Shown: positions 51,620 through 61,574 of the stretch, in pieces
Layout: each line of letters begins with the position of its first letter
How positions within the stretch are numbered: position 1 is the stretch's first letter
DNA from: Enterobacter soli ATCC BAA-2102
GTDB lineage: Bacteria > Pseudomonadota > Gammaproteobacteria > Enterobacterales > Enterobacteriaceae
NCBI RefSeq assembly: GCF_001654845.1
Contig: NZ_LXES01000051.1
Span: 62,001 to 126,000, forward strand
Reading direction: 5' to 3'
DNA length: 64,000 bases
The notes under the pieces: model-generated
The model's database searches: none
The model's input: the letters and a program-made list of their open reading frames with translations, nothing else
Told to the model about the DNA's origin: nothing
Position numbers and translations under genes: made by a program

Positions 51620-53149
51620 TTACGGCCTTGTAGTAGAAGCAGAATTAACAAACCACTGCTGGATGTTACCCATCGCGGAATGCGAGGTATCCAGAATCGG
51701 CTGTGGATAGAAGCCCAACAGCACCAGCAGTACGACCAGCAGCAGGATGATGAACAGCTCACGCAGCGACATCCCAGGCAGTTCTTGTGCAGCAATCTCA
51801 CTCTTCGCTTTACCGAAGTAAGCGCGGTGAAGCATCGCCAGTGAGTACACAGAAGCGAACACCAGACCGAAGGTAGAGACAACGGTAATCACTGGAACCA
51901 CTTTGAAGCTGCCGAACAGAATCATAAATTCGCCGACGAAGTTACCGGTACCTGGCATCCCCAGGGTGGCAACCGCGAAGAACATGGACAGCGCTGGCAG
52001 CCATTTAATTTTGCTCCACAGACCGCCCATCATACGCATATCGCGCGTGTGCAGACGTTCGTACAGCTGGCCACACAGGATGAAGAGGCCGGCTGCGGAC
52101 AGACCGTGCGCAATCATCTGGATAACCGCGCCCTGGTACGCCAGCTGGCTGCCGGTGTAGATAGCAATCAGCACGAAGCCCATGTGGGAAACGGAGGTGT
52201 AAGCAATCAGACGCTTGATGTCGTACTGCGTAAACGCCATCCAGGCACCGTAGAAGATACCAATCACACCCAGCCACATGGCAATCGGTGCGAACTCAGC
52301 GGAGGCGTTCGGGAACAGCGGCAATGCGAAACGCAGCAGACCGTAGGCTGCGGTTTTCAGCAAGATGCCCGCCAGGTCAACGGAACCCGCCGTTGGTGCC
52401 TGGGAGTGTGCATCTGGCAGCCAGCCGTGCAGCGGAACAACCGGCATTTTCACCGCGAAAGCGATGAAGAAGCCCAGCATCAGCAGATATTCAACGCCGT
52501 GAGACATTGGCGTCTTCAGCAGATCCTGATAGTTGAAGGTCCAGATACCGGTCGCGTTGTGGTGAACAAACACCAGCGCCAGGATAGCAATCAGCATCAC
52601 CAGACCACTCGCCTGGGTATAGATGAAGAACTTGGTTGCCGCCGTGATACGCGTTTTACCGTCGGATGCCTTGTGGCCCCACAGCGCGATCAGGAAGTAC
52701 ATCGGCACCAGCATCATCTCCCAGAAGAAGAAGAACAGGAACATGTCGATGGCAAGGAACACGCCGATGACGCCGCCCAGGATCCACATCAGGTTCAGGT
52801 GGAAGAAGCCCTGGTATTTTTCGATTTCTCGCCAGGAGCAAAGTACCGCCAGAACGCCGAGCAAACCGGTCAGCACTACCATCAGCAGCGACAGACCATC
52901 AATGGCCAGGTGGATAGTAATGCCAAAACGTGGGATCCACGGCAGAACAAATTCAGACTGCCACTGCGGAATACCCGCAGACTGCGTCAGAGAATAGCCA
53001 CCCTGCAACCACAGTTGCAGACCAAGTGCGAGCGTCAATCCCATGGTGATCAGCGCGATCCAGCGCGGCATCTTCACGCCAAAGCGTTCAGTCTGCCAGC
53101 ACAGGAAGCCGCCGATGAAGGGAATTAATATTAGCCAGGGTAGTAACAT
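51620..53149 (-). CDS. nuoM: NADH-quinone oxidoreductase subunit M
   Basis: The 509-residue antiporter-like subunit shows the proton-path residues Glu144-type FFFWEMMLVPMYFLI, Lys in TAATKFFIYTQASG and VVPLHGWLPDAHSQAPTAGS, which is shared by the Mrp/Nuo family. It follows nuoL after a 76-base gap that holds a stem-loop and its ribosome site. Length equals E. coli NuoM. Confidence 0.98.
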   Translation of the reverse strand: MLLPWLILIPFIGGFLCWQTERFGVKMPRWIALITMGLTLALGLQLWLQGGYSLTQSAGIPQWQSEFVLPWIPRFGITIHLAIDGLSLLMVVLTGLLGVLAVLCSWREIEKYQGFFHLNLMWILGGVIGVFLAIDMFLFFFFWEMMLVPMYFLIALWGHKASDGKTRITAATKFFIYTQASGLVMLIAILALVFVHHNATGIWTFNYQDLLKTPMSHGVEYLLMLGFFIAFAVKMPVVPLHGWLPDAHSQAPTAGSVDLAGILLKTAAYGLLRFALPLFPNASAEFAPIAMWLGVIGIFYGAWMAFTQYDIKRLIAYTSVSHMGFVLIAIYTGSQLAYQGAVIQMIAHGLSAAGLFILCGQLYERLHTRDMRMMGGLWSKIKWLPALSMFFAVATLGMPGTGNFVGEFMILFGSFKVVPVITVVSTFGLVFASVYSLAMLHRAYFGKAKSEIAAQELPGMSLRELFIILLLVVLLVLLGFYPQPILDTSHSAMGNIQQWFVNSASTTRP

Positions 53150-53170
53150 GGCGATTTACATTCCTTTTTA

Positions 53171-53189
53171 AGGCCCCCAGCAGGGGCCT
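53171..53189 (-). other. Stem-loop between nuoL and nuoM
   Basis: AGGCCCC-CAGCA-GGGGCCT forms a seven-pair hairpin 36 bases after the nuoL stop. No T-run follows on the coding strand, so it is more likely an mRNA-stabilising or processing element than a terminator. Confidence 0.6.
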
Positions 53190-53225
53190 GATTTTCAACG
53201 AATTCGAATAAAATTCACTTAACGA

Positions 53226-55067
53226 TCAACGCAACACCATCAGCAGCGCCAGTACGACAACCGCACCGATGCTCATGGACGCCACATACCAGCGCAGGTA
53301 ACCGTTCTCGCTGAACAGCAGGCCTTTACCTGCAAAGCGGGACAGGATCGCCGGGATATTCATCATGCTGTTCAGTGGATCGCGTTTCACCAGCCACGCA
53401 ACGCCCAGGAACGGCTTGACGAAAATCATGTCGTACAGCCAGTCGAAGCCCCACGCGTTGTACCACCAGGTGCCCAGCAGACGGCCTGGCGCACTGTTGG
53501 CAACAGACGTTACCAGCGTACGTTTACCCAGCCACAGCCATGCAGCAATCAGGATACCCGCGATAGCGACCACACCAGAGGTGATTTCAAGCGTCAGAAC
53601 GCGACCGTGCTCAAGCTCGGTGGTGTCCGGCAGTACGCCCTGCAACGGTGGCACAATCATTGCGCCAACGAAGGTGGACAGTACCAGCAGCACAATCAGC
53701 GGCAGGTGATGGGTAATCCCCTTCCCTGCGTGAGCGTGAATTTGTTCTTTACCGTGGAATACGATGAAAATCATACGGAAGGTATACAGAGAGGTCATGA
53801 ACGCACCGACCAGACCTGCAACCATCAGATTGATATGACCATTCGCCATGGCACCCGCAAGGATTTCATCCTTACTGAAGAAGCCCGCGGTAATCAGCGG
53901 CAGTGCCGCCAGCGCCGCGCCGCCCACCAGGAAGCAAACATATACCAGCGGGATGGACTTACGCAGTCCGCCCATTTTGAAGATGTTCTGCTCGTGGTGG
54001 CAGGCCAGGATCACGGAACCGGATGAGAGGAACAGCAGCGCTTTAAAGAAGGCGTGCGTCATCAGGTGGAAAATCGCCGCGTCCCATGCCTGAACGCCCA
54101 GCGCCAGGAACATGTAACCAATCTGGCTCATGGTGGAGTACGCGAGAACGCGTTTGATGTCGGTCTGAACCAGCGCTGCAAAGCCTGCCAGCACCAGAGT
54201 GACCGCACCCACAATACCCACCAGATGCAGAATTTCCGGGGTCATCAGGAACAGACCGTGGGTACGCGCAATCAGGTAAACACCCGCGGTAACCATGGTC
54301 GCTGCGTGGATCAGCGCGGAGACAGGGGTTGGACCCGCCATCGCGTCCGCCAGCCATGTCTGCAACGGCAGCTGCGCGGATTTACCCACAGCACCACCCA
54401 GCAGCATCAGCGTTGCCCACATCAGCATGTTGTTGCCTGCTTCGAAGTGAGCTGGCGCCAGTTCCACCATTTCGCGGAAGTTCAGCGTGCCCAGTTCGTT
54501 GTAGAGAATGAACAGCGCGAAAGCGAGGAACACGTCACCCACACGGGTCACGACGAACGCTTTCATGGCGGCTGCGCCATTCTTCGGATCGGTGTAGTAG
54601 AAACCGATCAGCAGGTAAGAACACAGACCCACGCCTTCCCAGCCCAGATACATCAGCAACAGGTTATCGGCCAGCACCAGAACGACCATGCTCGCGATAA
54701 ACAGGTTGGTGTAGGCGAAGAAGCGGGAGTAACCCTCTTCACCGCGCATATACCAGGAGGCGAACATGTGGATCAGGAAGCCCACTCCGGTCACCACGGA
54801 GAGCATGGTCAGAGACAGACCATCCAGCACCAGGTTGAAACCGATGTTGAAATCACCGACCGACATCCAGGTCCACAGCGGCACGCTGAAAGGCTGGCGT
54901 CCGTTGTTGAAGAAATCGATACCCGCGTACGCTGTTACCAGCGCCGCCAGACCGATAGAGCCAATGCCAACGGTTGCAGACAGATTCTCAGACCAGCGGC
55001 CACGAGAAAACGCCAGCAGCACGAAGCCAATCAGCGGAAAAATAATGGTTAAGGCAAGCATGTTCAT
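53226..55067 (-). CDS. nuoL: NADH-quinone oxidoreductase subunit L
   Basis: The 613-residue distal antiporter-like subunit has the usual 16 helices plus the long lateral helix near the C end. Key residues are in LMYLGWEGVGLCSYLLIG (Glu), AFVVTRVGDVFLAFAL, and SAQLPLQTWLADAMAGPTPV with Lys just before it (VGKSAQ). ATGA overlap joins it to nuoK. Length equals E. coli. Confidence 0.98.
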   Translation of the reverse strand: MNMLALTIIFPLIGFVLLAFSRGRWSENLSATVGIGSIGLAALVTAYAGIDFFNNGRQPFSVPLWTWMSVGDFNIGFNLVLDGLSLTMLSVVTGVGFLIHMFASWYMRGEEGYSRFFAYTNLFIASMVVLVLADNLLLMYLGWEGVGLCSYLLIGFYYTDPKNGAAAMKAFVVTRVGDVFLAFALFILYNELGTLNFREMVELAPAHFEAGNNMLMWATLMLLGGAVGKSAQLPLQTWLADAMAGPTPVSALIHAATMVTAGVYLIARTHGLFLMTPEILHLVGIVGAVTLVLAGFAALVQTDIKRVLAYSTMSQIGYMFLALGVQAWDAAIFHLMTHAFFKALLFLSSGSVILACHHEQNIFKMGGLRKSIPLVYVCFLVGGAALAALPLITAGFFSKDEILAGAMANGHINLMVAGLVGAFMTSLYTFRMIFIVFHGKEQIHAHAGKGITHHLPLIVLLVLSTFVGAMIVPPLQGVLPDTTELEHGRVLTLEITSGVVAIAGILIAAWLWLGKRTLVTSVANSAPGRLLGTWWYNAWGFDWLYDMIFVKPFLGVAWLVKRDPLNSMMNIPAILSRFAGKGLLFSENGYLRWYVASMSIGAVVVLALLMVLR

Positions 55068-55366
55068 CCACGCAACTCACTTACTGAATCGATGTTCAGG
55101 TTCTGGCGGCGACGATGGAGCTGCAACAACAGCGCCAGGCCAATACTCGCTTCGGCAGCCGCGAGGCTGATGGCGAGAATGTACATCACCTGACCATCGG
55201 TCTGGCCCCAGTAGCTACCGGCAACCACAAAGGCCAGCGCGGAAGCGTTAATCATGATTTCCAGGCCGATCAGCATAAACAGCAGATTGCGGCGGATAAC
55301 CAGGCCGGTCAGACCCAGAACGAATAAAATCGCAGCGAGGATCAGTCCATGTGTTAAGGGGATCAT
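55064..55366 (-). CDS. nuoK: NADH-quinone oxidoreductase subunit K
   Basis: The 100-residue, three-helix subunit carries the two buried glutamates of the proton path: one in LLFMLIGLEIMINASAL and one in AEASIGLALLLQLHR. It starts four bases inside nuoJ and ends four bases inside nuoL, so the trio is coupled. Confidence 0.98.
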   Translation of the reverse strand: MIPLTHGLILAAILFVLGLTGLVIRRNLLFMLIGLEIMINASALAFVVAGSYWGQTDGQVMYILAISLAAAEASIGLALLLQLHRRRQNLNIDSVSELRG

Positions 55367-55917
55367 GCGCGTTCCTCCGTTTTTCTTTTCGCGCGGTCGT
55401 CAGTGCGGTTGCTCAGCACCTCGCCGGCACGCTCTTCGCGGCCAACGTGGAAGGCAACAACCAGACCTGCCAGCAGCAGCATGGAGGCCAGTTCAACCGC
55501 CAGAACGTACGGGCCAAACAGGGAAATACCCACGGCTTTCGCGCTGATTGGCGTGCCGTCGATACCCTGGTCGTTCACGCCCATAATGGCGTAAACGATC
55601 ACCGCCAGCATGATGGCCGACAGAATTGCCGGGCCAATCCACACCTGCGGTTTTAACCACTGACGTTCCTGCTCAATTTCAGAGCCGCCCAGGTTCAGCA
55701 TCATCACCACGAAGACGAACAGCACCATGATGGCCCCGGCGTAGACGATGATTTCCAGCGCACCGGCAAAGTGCGCGCCCAGCGCAAAGAACACCCCGGA
55801 AATAGCCAGCAGCGAAATGATTAAATAGAGCAGCGCATGCACCGGGTTGGTGTGCGTAATCACTCGCAGCGTAGCCAGGATGGCGATAAGGCCACAGATA
55901 TAAAAAGCGAATTCCAT
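55363..55917 (-). CDS. nuoJ: NADH-quinone oxidoreductase subunit J
   Basis: The 184-residue subunit has five membrane helices. The family motif ALEIIVYAGAIMVLFVFVVM marks helix 3, whose pi-bulge takes part in coupling. Its charged cytoplasmic tail (VGREERAGEVLSNRTDDRAK) matches E. coli. It starts 10 bases after nuoI and overlaps nuoK by four. Confidence 0.98.
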   Translation of the reverse strand: MEFAFYICGLIAILATLRVITHTNPVHALLYLIISLLAISGVFFALGAHFAGALEIIVYAGAIMVLFVFVVMMLNLGGSEIEQERQWLKPQVWIGPAILSAIMLAVIVYAIMGVNDQGIDGTPISAKAVGISLFGPYVLAVELASMLLLAGLVVAFHVGREERAGEVLSNRTDDRAKRKTEERA

Positions 55918-55927
55918 TGCCCTCTCC

Positions 55928-56470
55928 TTACGGTAACAGGCTCTTGACGTCGATAGGCTTGGCTTCGTTCTCTGCTTCGCCCTTATCTTTGCCGTCGATT
56001 GCCATACCCGCCATCCGGTAGAAGTTATATTCCGGGTATTTGCCCGGACCGGAAATCAGCAGATCCTCTTTCTCGTACACCAGATCCTGACGCTTGTACT
56101 CACCCAGCTCGAAGTCTGGAGTCAGCTGAATCGCCGTGGTTGGGCACGCTTCTTCACACAGACCGCAGAAGATGCAGCGTGAGAAGTTGATGCGGAAGAA
56201 CTCAGGATACCAGCGGCCATCTACCGTCTCTGCTTTTTGCAGAGAGATACAGCCTACCGGACACGCTACCGCACACAGGTTACAGGCAACGCAGCGCTCG
56301 GAACCGTCTGGATCGCGCGTCAGCACGATACGGCCACGGTAGCGCGGCGGCAGATATACCGGCTCTTCCGGGTACATCTGGGTTTCGCGTTTGGCAAACG
56401 CGTGCAGGCCGATCATCCAGATACTGCGTAGCTGGGTGCCGGTGCCTACCAATAATTCTTTTAAGGTCAT
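55928..56470 (-). CDS. nuoI: NADH-quinone oxidoreductase subunit I
   Basis: The 180-residue peripheral subunit binds clusters N6a and N6b through two [4Fe-4S] patterns, CVACNLCAVACPVGC and CIFCGLCEEACPTTA. They link the NuoG chain to NuoB. An amphipathic N-terminal stretch lies along the membrane. It sits 13 bases after nuoH. Confidence 0.98.
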   Translation of the reverse strand: MTLKELLVGTGTQLRSIWMIGLHAFAKRETQMYPEEPVYLPPRYRGRIVLTRDPDGSERCVACNLCAVACPVGCISLQKAETVDGRWYPEFFRINFSRCIFCGLCEEACPTTAIQLTPDFELGEYKRQDLVYEKEDLLISGPGKYPEYNFYRMAGMAIDGKDKGEAENEAKPIDVKSLLP

Positions 56471-56483
56471 GGTCTAAAGCCCC

Positions 56484-57461
56484 TTATGGCTGCTGCCAGA
56501 GAATGACAGCTGCCGTTACCAACAAGTTGACGAGCGTCAGCGGCAGGCACACTTTCCAGCCGAAGGACATTACCTGGTCATAACGAGGACGCGGTAATGA
56601 CGCACGAATCAAAATGAACATCATCATGAAGAACGCGGTTTTCAGCGCGAACCAGATGAACGGCGGTAAGAACGGGCCATGCCAGCCACCAAAGAACAGC
56701 GTTACCATCAACGCGGAAATGGTGACGATACCGATGTACTCGCCCACGAAGAACAGACCGAATTTCATACCGGAATATTCAATGTGGTAACCGTCGGCCA
56801 GTTCCTGTTCGGCTTCTGGCTGGTCAAACGGGTGACGGTGACACACCGCCACGCCCGCGATAGCAAAGGTAACAAAACCAAAGAACTGCGGGATAACGTT
56901 CCAGATGTCAGCCTGGTTGTTGACGATGTCGGTCATGTTGAATGAACCGGCCTGCGCCACCACGCCCATCAGGGAAAGACCCAGGAATACTTCGTAGCTC
57001 AGCGTCTGCGCGGAAGCACGCATCGCACCCAGCAGGGAGTATTTGTTGTTACTGGACCAGCCTGCGAACAGTACCGCGTAAACCGCGAGGCCTGCCATCA
57101 TCAGGAAGAACAGAATGCCGATGTTCAGGTCAGCTACAACCCAGGTCGGGCTGACAGGAACGATGGCAAACGCCAGCAACAGCGAGGTAAAGGCGATCAT
57201 CGGTGCCAGAGTAAAGATCACGCGATCCGAGAAGCGCGGGATCCAGTCCTCTTTAAAGAACATCTTGATCATGTCCGCGACCAGCTGGAGTGAACCACCC
57301 CAGCCCACGCGGTTCGGTCCGTAACGGTTCTGGAACAGACCGAGCAGACGACGTTCACCAAAGCTCATGAACGCGCCACAGGTGACGACCACCAGCAGAA
57401 TCACAACCGCTTTCAGAATGCTCAGCAGGATGTCGATAAGATCCGGCGTTAACCAACTCAT
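56484..57461 (-). CDS. nuoH: NADH-quinone oxidoreductase subunit H
   Basis: The 325-residue subunit joins the membrane arm to the peripheral arm and forms most of the quinone chamber with NuoB and NuoD. The conserved GERRLLGLFQNRYGPNRVGWGG loop region is shown in part by FGERRLLGLFQNRYGPN; SEYSG-type YHIEYSGMKFGLFFVGEY gives the acidic funnel. Its ATG overlaps the nuoG stop by four bases. Confidence 0.98.
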   Translation of the reverse strand: MSWLTPDLIDILLSILKAVVILLVVVTCGAFMSFGERRLLGLFQNRYGPNRVGWGGSLQLVADMIKMFFKEDWIPRFSDRVIFTLAPMIAFTSLLLAFAIVPVSPTWVVADLNIGILFFLMMAGLAVYAVLFAGWSSNNKYSLLGAMRASAQTLSYEVFLGLSLMGVVAQAGSFNMTDIVNNQADIWNVIPQFFGFVTFAIAGVAVCHRHPFDQPEAEQELADGYHIEYSGMKFGLFFVGEYIGIVTISALMVTLFFGGWHGPFLPPFIWFALKTAFFMMMFILIRASLPRPRYDQVMSFGWKVCLPLTLVNLLVTAAVILWQQP

Positions 57462-60181
57462 GCTTTTGCCTCCTGCAAGTTATCAAGACGCGCGCCCGCC
57501 AGTACCGGAGCGATGCCAGGCATCCCCATCGGCAGACCCACCTGCCCTGCTGTCAGACCTTCGGAGATAATCAGCGGCAGGCTGATTGTCTGGCCATCGT
57601 AGCTAAAGGCAATGTTCGCGCCCGCATTCACGCCAAGCTTCGCGGCATCTGCCGGGTTGAGCTTGATGTAAGGCTGCGGCATACGTTGCTGGAATACCGG
57701 AGAACGCTGGGACATTTCGTCGCTACCAAACAGATGGTAGTACGGCGCAATACGCCAGTTGCCATCCTGAGCCTGGAAGCTTGCCGGCACGGCGCTGAAG
57801 AAATCCAGACCGGTTTCGGAGGCTTCAATCAGACGCACACCCGGATCGCCATGACGCAGGGAGCCGCCCACTTCTGCCTGGAACTTGTTCCATGCCTGTG
57901 GGGAGTTCCAGCCCGGAGCCCATGCAAACGGAACCTGAGAGCGCGGCGCAGACGGCTGGTTGTTCCCTTCCATAGAGAAGGCGAACATGGTGTCTTTGTC
58001 CTGCGGCTGACGAGGTTCATGCACGCTGATGTTGGCACGCATTGCGGTACGACCGCTGTAACGGTGTGGTTCACGCGCCAGTTTCTGGCCGCGAATACGG
58101 AAGCTTGCGTCAGGTGCAGCATCTTTGATGGCCGCCAGCTGAGGCAGTTTTTCCACAACCGCGTCGATAACGTGGTCAAGCTGCGTCCAGTCCACTTCAC
58201 GGCTCTGCACGGTGCTGTGCAGGGAGTGCAGCCAGCGCCAGCTTTCCAGCATGATGGTGTTACTGTCGTAGTACGCAGGGTCATAAACCTGGAAGAAGCG
58301 CTGTGCGCGGCCTTCGTTGTTAATCACCGTACCGTCGCTTTCTGCGAAGCTTGCCGCAGAGAGCACCAGATGCGCCTTATCCATAATCGCGGTACGCTGA
58401 TGGTCAATCACCATCACCAGTGGCGCTTTTGCCAGCGCAGCGTCAACGCGTGACGCGGAGGCATGACGATGCAGGTCGTTCTCAAGCACGATAACCGCGT
58501 CAGCAGCACCGGTTTCCAGTTCGCTTAACGCTGCGTCCAGAGAGCCGCCGCCAATCATACCCAGACCGATGCTGTTCACCGCACGGGCAATCATGGTCAC
58601 GCCAACATCCGCACCACGGCCTTTCAGGGCTTTAGCAACGTTTGCTGCTGCCTGAACGATCTCGGCGCTACCGGCGTTAGTACCGGAAATAATCAGCGGT
58701 TTTTTCGCACCCGCCAGCGCCTGAACAATCACGTCAACCTTGTTTTGCAGGTCGCGATCCAGTTCAACGGCCGGAGAGTTGTTGTCCAGCGCGTGTGCAA
58801 TGGCAAAGCCGAGACGAGCCTGGTCTTCAACCGGCGCGCGGTAGGTCCACGCGGCGATATCATCCAGACGGGTGTCGTCGATGCTGGTGACAAACAGAGG
58901 ATGCTTGGCGCGCTGGCCGATGTTCAGGATTGCTGCAATCTGCCAGTCAGCCACTTTCTGGGCTGCCGCCATTTCACGTGCTTTACCTTTCACCGCCTGG
59001 CGAACCGCCAGAGCCGCGCGAGCGCCGGTCTGAGTCAGGTCTTCACCCAGCACCAGAACTGCATCATAGGATTCGATTTCGCGCAGCGCAGGAGTATGAA
59101 TACCGCCTTCGCGCAGCACTTTCAGCACCAGTTGCAGACGTTCCTGCTCGCCCTGGGCGATACCGGTGTAGAAGTTTTCAGCCCCAACCAGTTCACGCAG
59201 CGCGAAGTTACTTTCAACGCTGGCACGTGGGGAGCCGATACCAATCACTTTCTTCGACTGGCGCAGAATATCTGCCGCGCCCTGCATCGCTTGTTCAGCG
59301 TTCAGGGTGATCAGGTCATCGCCACGGCGTTGAACCGGCTGACGCGGACGGTCTTTCAGGTTCACATAGCCATAACCGAAACGACCACGGTCGCACAGGA
59401 AGTAGTGGTTAACGGTACCGTTATAGCGGTTTTCGATACGACGCAGTTCGCCGTAACGTTCACCCGGACTGGTGTTACAGCCAAGAGAGCACTGCTGGCA
59501 GATGCTTGGCGCAAACTGCATGTCCCATTTACGGTTGTAACGCTCGGAGTGCGTTTTATCTGTGAATACGCCGGTCGGGCAGATTTCTACCAGGTTACCG
59601 GAGAATTCGCTTTCCAGCGTACCGTCTTCCGGACGACCAAAGTAGACGTTGTCATGTGCGCCATATACGCCCAGATCCTGACCGTCTGCATAGTCTTTGT
59701 AGTAACGCACACAGCGGTAACAGGCGATGCAGCGGTTCATTTCATGAGAGATGAACGGCCCCAGATCCTGGTTGCGGTGGGTACGTTTGGTAAAGCGATA
59801 GCGACGGAAGCTGTGACCGGTCATCACGGTCATATCCTGAAGGTGGCAGTTACCGCCCTCTTCACAGACCGGACAGTCGTGTGGGTGGTTGGTCATCAAC
59901 CATTCCACAACGCTTTCGCGGAACTGTTTGGCTTCTTCATCGTCAATCGAAATAAAGGTGCCTTCGGTGGCTGGCGTCATACAGGACATCACCAGGCGAC
60001 CACGCGTGTCTTCCGCGTTTTGATATTGCTTCACCGCACACTGGCGGCAAGCACCGACGCTGCCCAGCGCCGGATGCCAGCAAAAGTACGGAATATCAAG
60101 GCCGAGCGACAGACAAGCTTCTAGCAGGTTGTCCGCCCCGTTGACCTCGTATTCTTTGCCGTCTACATGAATCGTAGCCAT
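57458..60181 (-). CDS. nuoG: NADH-quinone oxidoreductase subunit G
   Basis: ATG 60181 (MATIHVDGKEYEVNG), eight bases after GGAAG, gives 907 residues; a start two codons upstream is less likely. Clusters in order: a [2Fe-2S] set near 34-67 (YFCWHP, GACRQC), the His-ligated cluster (HDCPVCEEGGNC), a [4Fe-4S] set CIACYRCVRYYKD, and the N7 site of E. coli type, CQQCSLGC with a later CDRGR. A molybdopterin-oxidoreductase-like fold without cofactor fills the rest. nuoF lies 55 bases upstream. Confidence 0.98.
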   Translation of the reverse strand: MATIHVDGKEYEVNGADNLLEACLSLGLDIPYFCWHPALGSVGACRQCAVKQYQNAEDTRGRLVMSCMTPATEGTFISIDDEEAKQFRESVVEWLMTNHPHDCPVCEEGGNCHLQDMTVMTGHSFRRYRFTKRTHRNQDLGPFISHEMNRCIACYRCVRYYKDYADGQDLGVYGAHDNVYFGRPEDGTLESEFSGNLVEICPTGVFTDKTHSERYNRKWDMQFAPSICQQCSLGCNTSPGERYGELRRIENRYNGTVNHYFLCDRGRFGYGYVNLKDRPRQPVQRRGDDLITLNAEQAMQGAADILRQSKKVIGIGSPRASVESNFALRELVGAENFYTGIAQGEQERLQLVLKVLREGGIHTPALREIESYDAVLVLGEDLTQTGARAALAVRQAVKGKAREMAAAQKVADWQIAAILNIGQRAKHPLFVTSIDDTRLDDIAAWTYRAPVEDQARLGFAIAHALDNNSPAVELDRDLQNKVDVIVQALAGAKKPLIISGTNAGSAEIVQAAANVAKALKGRGADVGVTMIARAVNSIGLGMIGGGSLDAALSELETGAADAVIVLENDLHRHASASRVDAALAKAPLVMVIDHQRTAIMDKAHLVLSAASFAESDGTVINNEGRAQRFFQVYDPAYYDSNTIMLESWRWLHSLHSTVQSREVDWTQLDHVIDAVVEKLPQLAAIKDAAPDASFRIRGQKLAREPHRYSGRTAMRANISVHEPRQPQDKDTMFAFSMEGNNQPSAPRSQVPFAWAPGWNSPQAWNKFQAEVGGSLRHGDPGVRLIEASETGLDFFSAVPASFQAQDGNWRIAPYYHLFGSDEMSQRSPVFQQRMPQPYIKLNPADAAKLGVNAGANIAFSYDGQTISLPLIISEGLTAGQVGLPMGMPGIAPVLAGARLDNLQEAKA

Positions 60182-60236
60182 TAGCATGCTTCCAGTTGGC
60201 TCAGATTAGCTCTGAGCGTTAATCAAAATTCTGTTT

Positions 60237-61574
60237 TTACCAGCGCGCTTTCAGCAGGTTCGGCTGAATACCATTAATTGAATGGGTATTGCTGAACGGC
60301 TGCTTGATGCCTGCTTCGAATTCGTCGCGGAAATATTTAATCGCGCTCTGCAATGGCTCTACAGCACCCGGTGCGTGGGCACAGAAGGTTTTACCAGGGC
60401 CCAGGAATCGACACAGTTGCTCAAGTGTCTCGATATCGCCAGGCTGGCCTTCGCCACGTTCAATAGCACGCAGGATCTTCACGCTCCACGGCAGACCATC
60501 ACGGCACGGTGTACACCAGCCGCAGGACTCGCGAGCGAAGAACTCTTCCAGGTTACGTACCAGCGATACCATGCCGATCTCGTGGTCGACGGCCATCGCC
60601 AGCGCCGTACCGAGACGGCTGCCTGCTTTACCAATGCTTTCGAATTCCATTGGCAGGTCAAGATGAGCCTCGGTCAGGAAATCGGTTCCTGCCCCGCCTG
60701 GCTGCCAGGCTTTGAATTTCAGCCCGTCACGCATCCCGCCTGCATAGTCTTCAAGAATTTCGCGCGCGGTCGTACCAAATGGCAGCTCCCAGACACCCGG
60801 GTTCTTCACGCGGCCAGAGAAGCCCATCAGTTTGGTACCTGCATCTTTACTTGAAGAGATGCCTTGATACCACTCCACGCCGTTGGCGAGGATCGCCGGA
60901 ACGTTACACAGGGTTTCGACGTTGTTAACACACGTCGGTTTACCCCATACGCCGGAGCTTGCCGGGAACGGTGGCTTGGAACGCGGGTTCGCACGACGGC
61001 CTTCAAGGGAGTTAATCAGCGCGGTTTCTTCACCGCAGATGTAACGCCCTGCACCGGTGTGCACGAACAGTTCGAAGTCAAAACCGGTGCCCAGAATGTT
61101 TTTACCCAGCAGACCCGCTTCGGTCGCTTCGGCAATCGCGCGGCGCAGGTTTTCTGCGGCTTCGATGTACTCACCACGCAGGAAGATGTAGCCACGGTAA
61201 GCTTTCAGCGCAAACGCGGAGATCAACATACCTTCCACCAGCAGGTGCGGCAGTTGTTCCATCAGCAGGCGGTCTTTATAGGTGCCAGGTTCCATTTCAT
61301 CGGCGTTACACAGCAGGTAACGGATGTTCATGGATTCGTCTTTTGGCATCAGGCTCCACTTCAGACCGGTGGAGAAGCCCGCACCGCCGCGCCCTTTCAG
61401 GCCAGCGTCTTTTACCGCATTAACGATTTCGTCCGGTGCCATGCCGCCCAGGGCTTTACGCGCACCGGCATAGCCGTTTTTGCTTTCGTATTCTTCAAGC
61501 CATACCGGCTGTTTGTCATCGCGCAGACGCCAGGTCAGCGGATGAGTTTCAGCAGTACGAATTACAGTTTTCAT
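60237..61574 (-). CDS. nuoF: NADH-quinone oxidoreductase subunit F
   Basis: The 445-residue subunit binds NADH, FMN and cluster N3. The NADH/FMN site has GLKGRGGAGFSTGLKWS and GAGRYICGEETALINSLEG. The N3 cysteines are in ESCGWCTPCRDG and a later LCRFLGPGKTFCAHAPG. Its ATG overlaps the nuoE stop by four bases. Confidence 0.98.
   Translation of the reverse strand: MKTVIRTAETHPLTWRLRDDKQPVWLEEYESKNGYAGARKALGGMAPDEIVNAVKDAGLKGRGGAGFSTGLKWSLMPKDESMNIRYLLCNADEMEPGTYKDRLLMEQLPHLLVEGMLISAFALKAYRGYIFLRGEYIEAAENLRRAIAEATEAGLLGKNILGTGFDFELFVHTGAGRYICGEETALINSLEGRRANPRSKPPFPASSGVWGKPTCVNNVETLCNVPAILANGVEWYQGISSSKDAGTKLMGFSGRVKNPGVWELPFGTTAREILEDYAGGMRDGLKFKAWQPGGAGTDFLTEAHLDLPMEFESIGKAGSRLGTALAMAVDHEIGMVSLVRNLEEFFARESCGWCTPCRDGLPWSVKILRAIERGEGQPGDIETLEQLCRFLGPGKTFCAHAPGAVEPLQSAIKYFRDEFEAGIKQPFSNTHSINGIQPNLLKARW

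Noticed and set aside
58745..60124. A 459-codon open frame antisense to nuoG
   Set aside because: Fully inside nuoG, no promoter or ribosome site, and composition typical of an antisense shadow.
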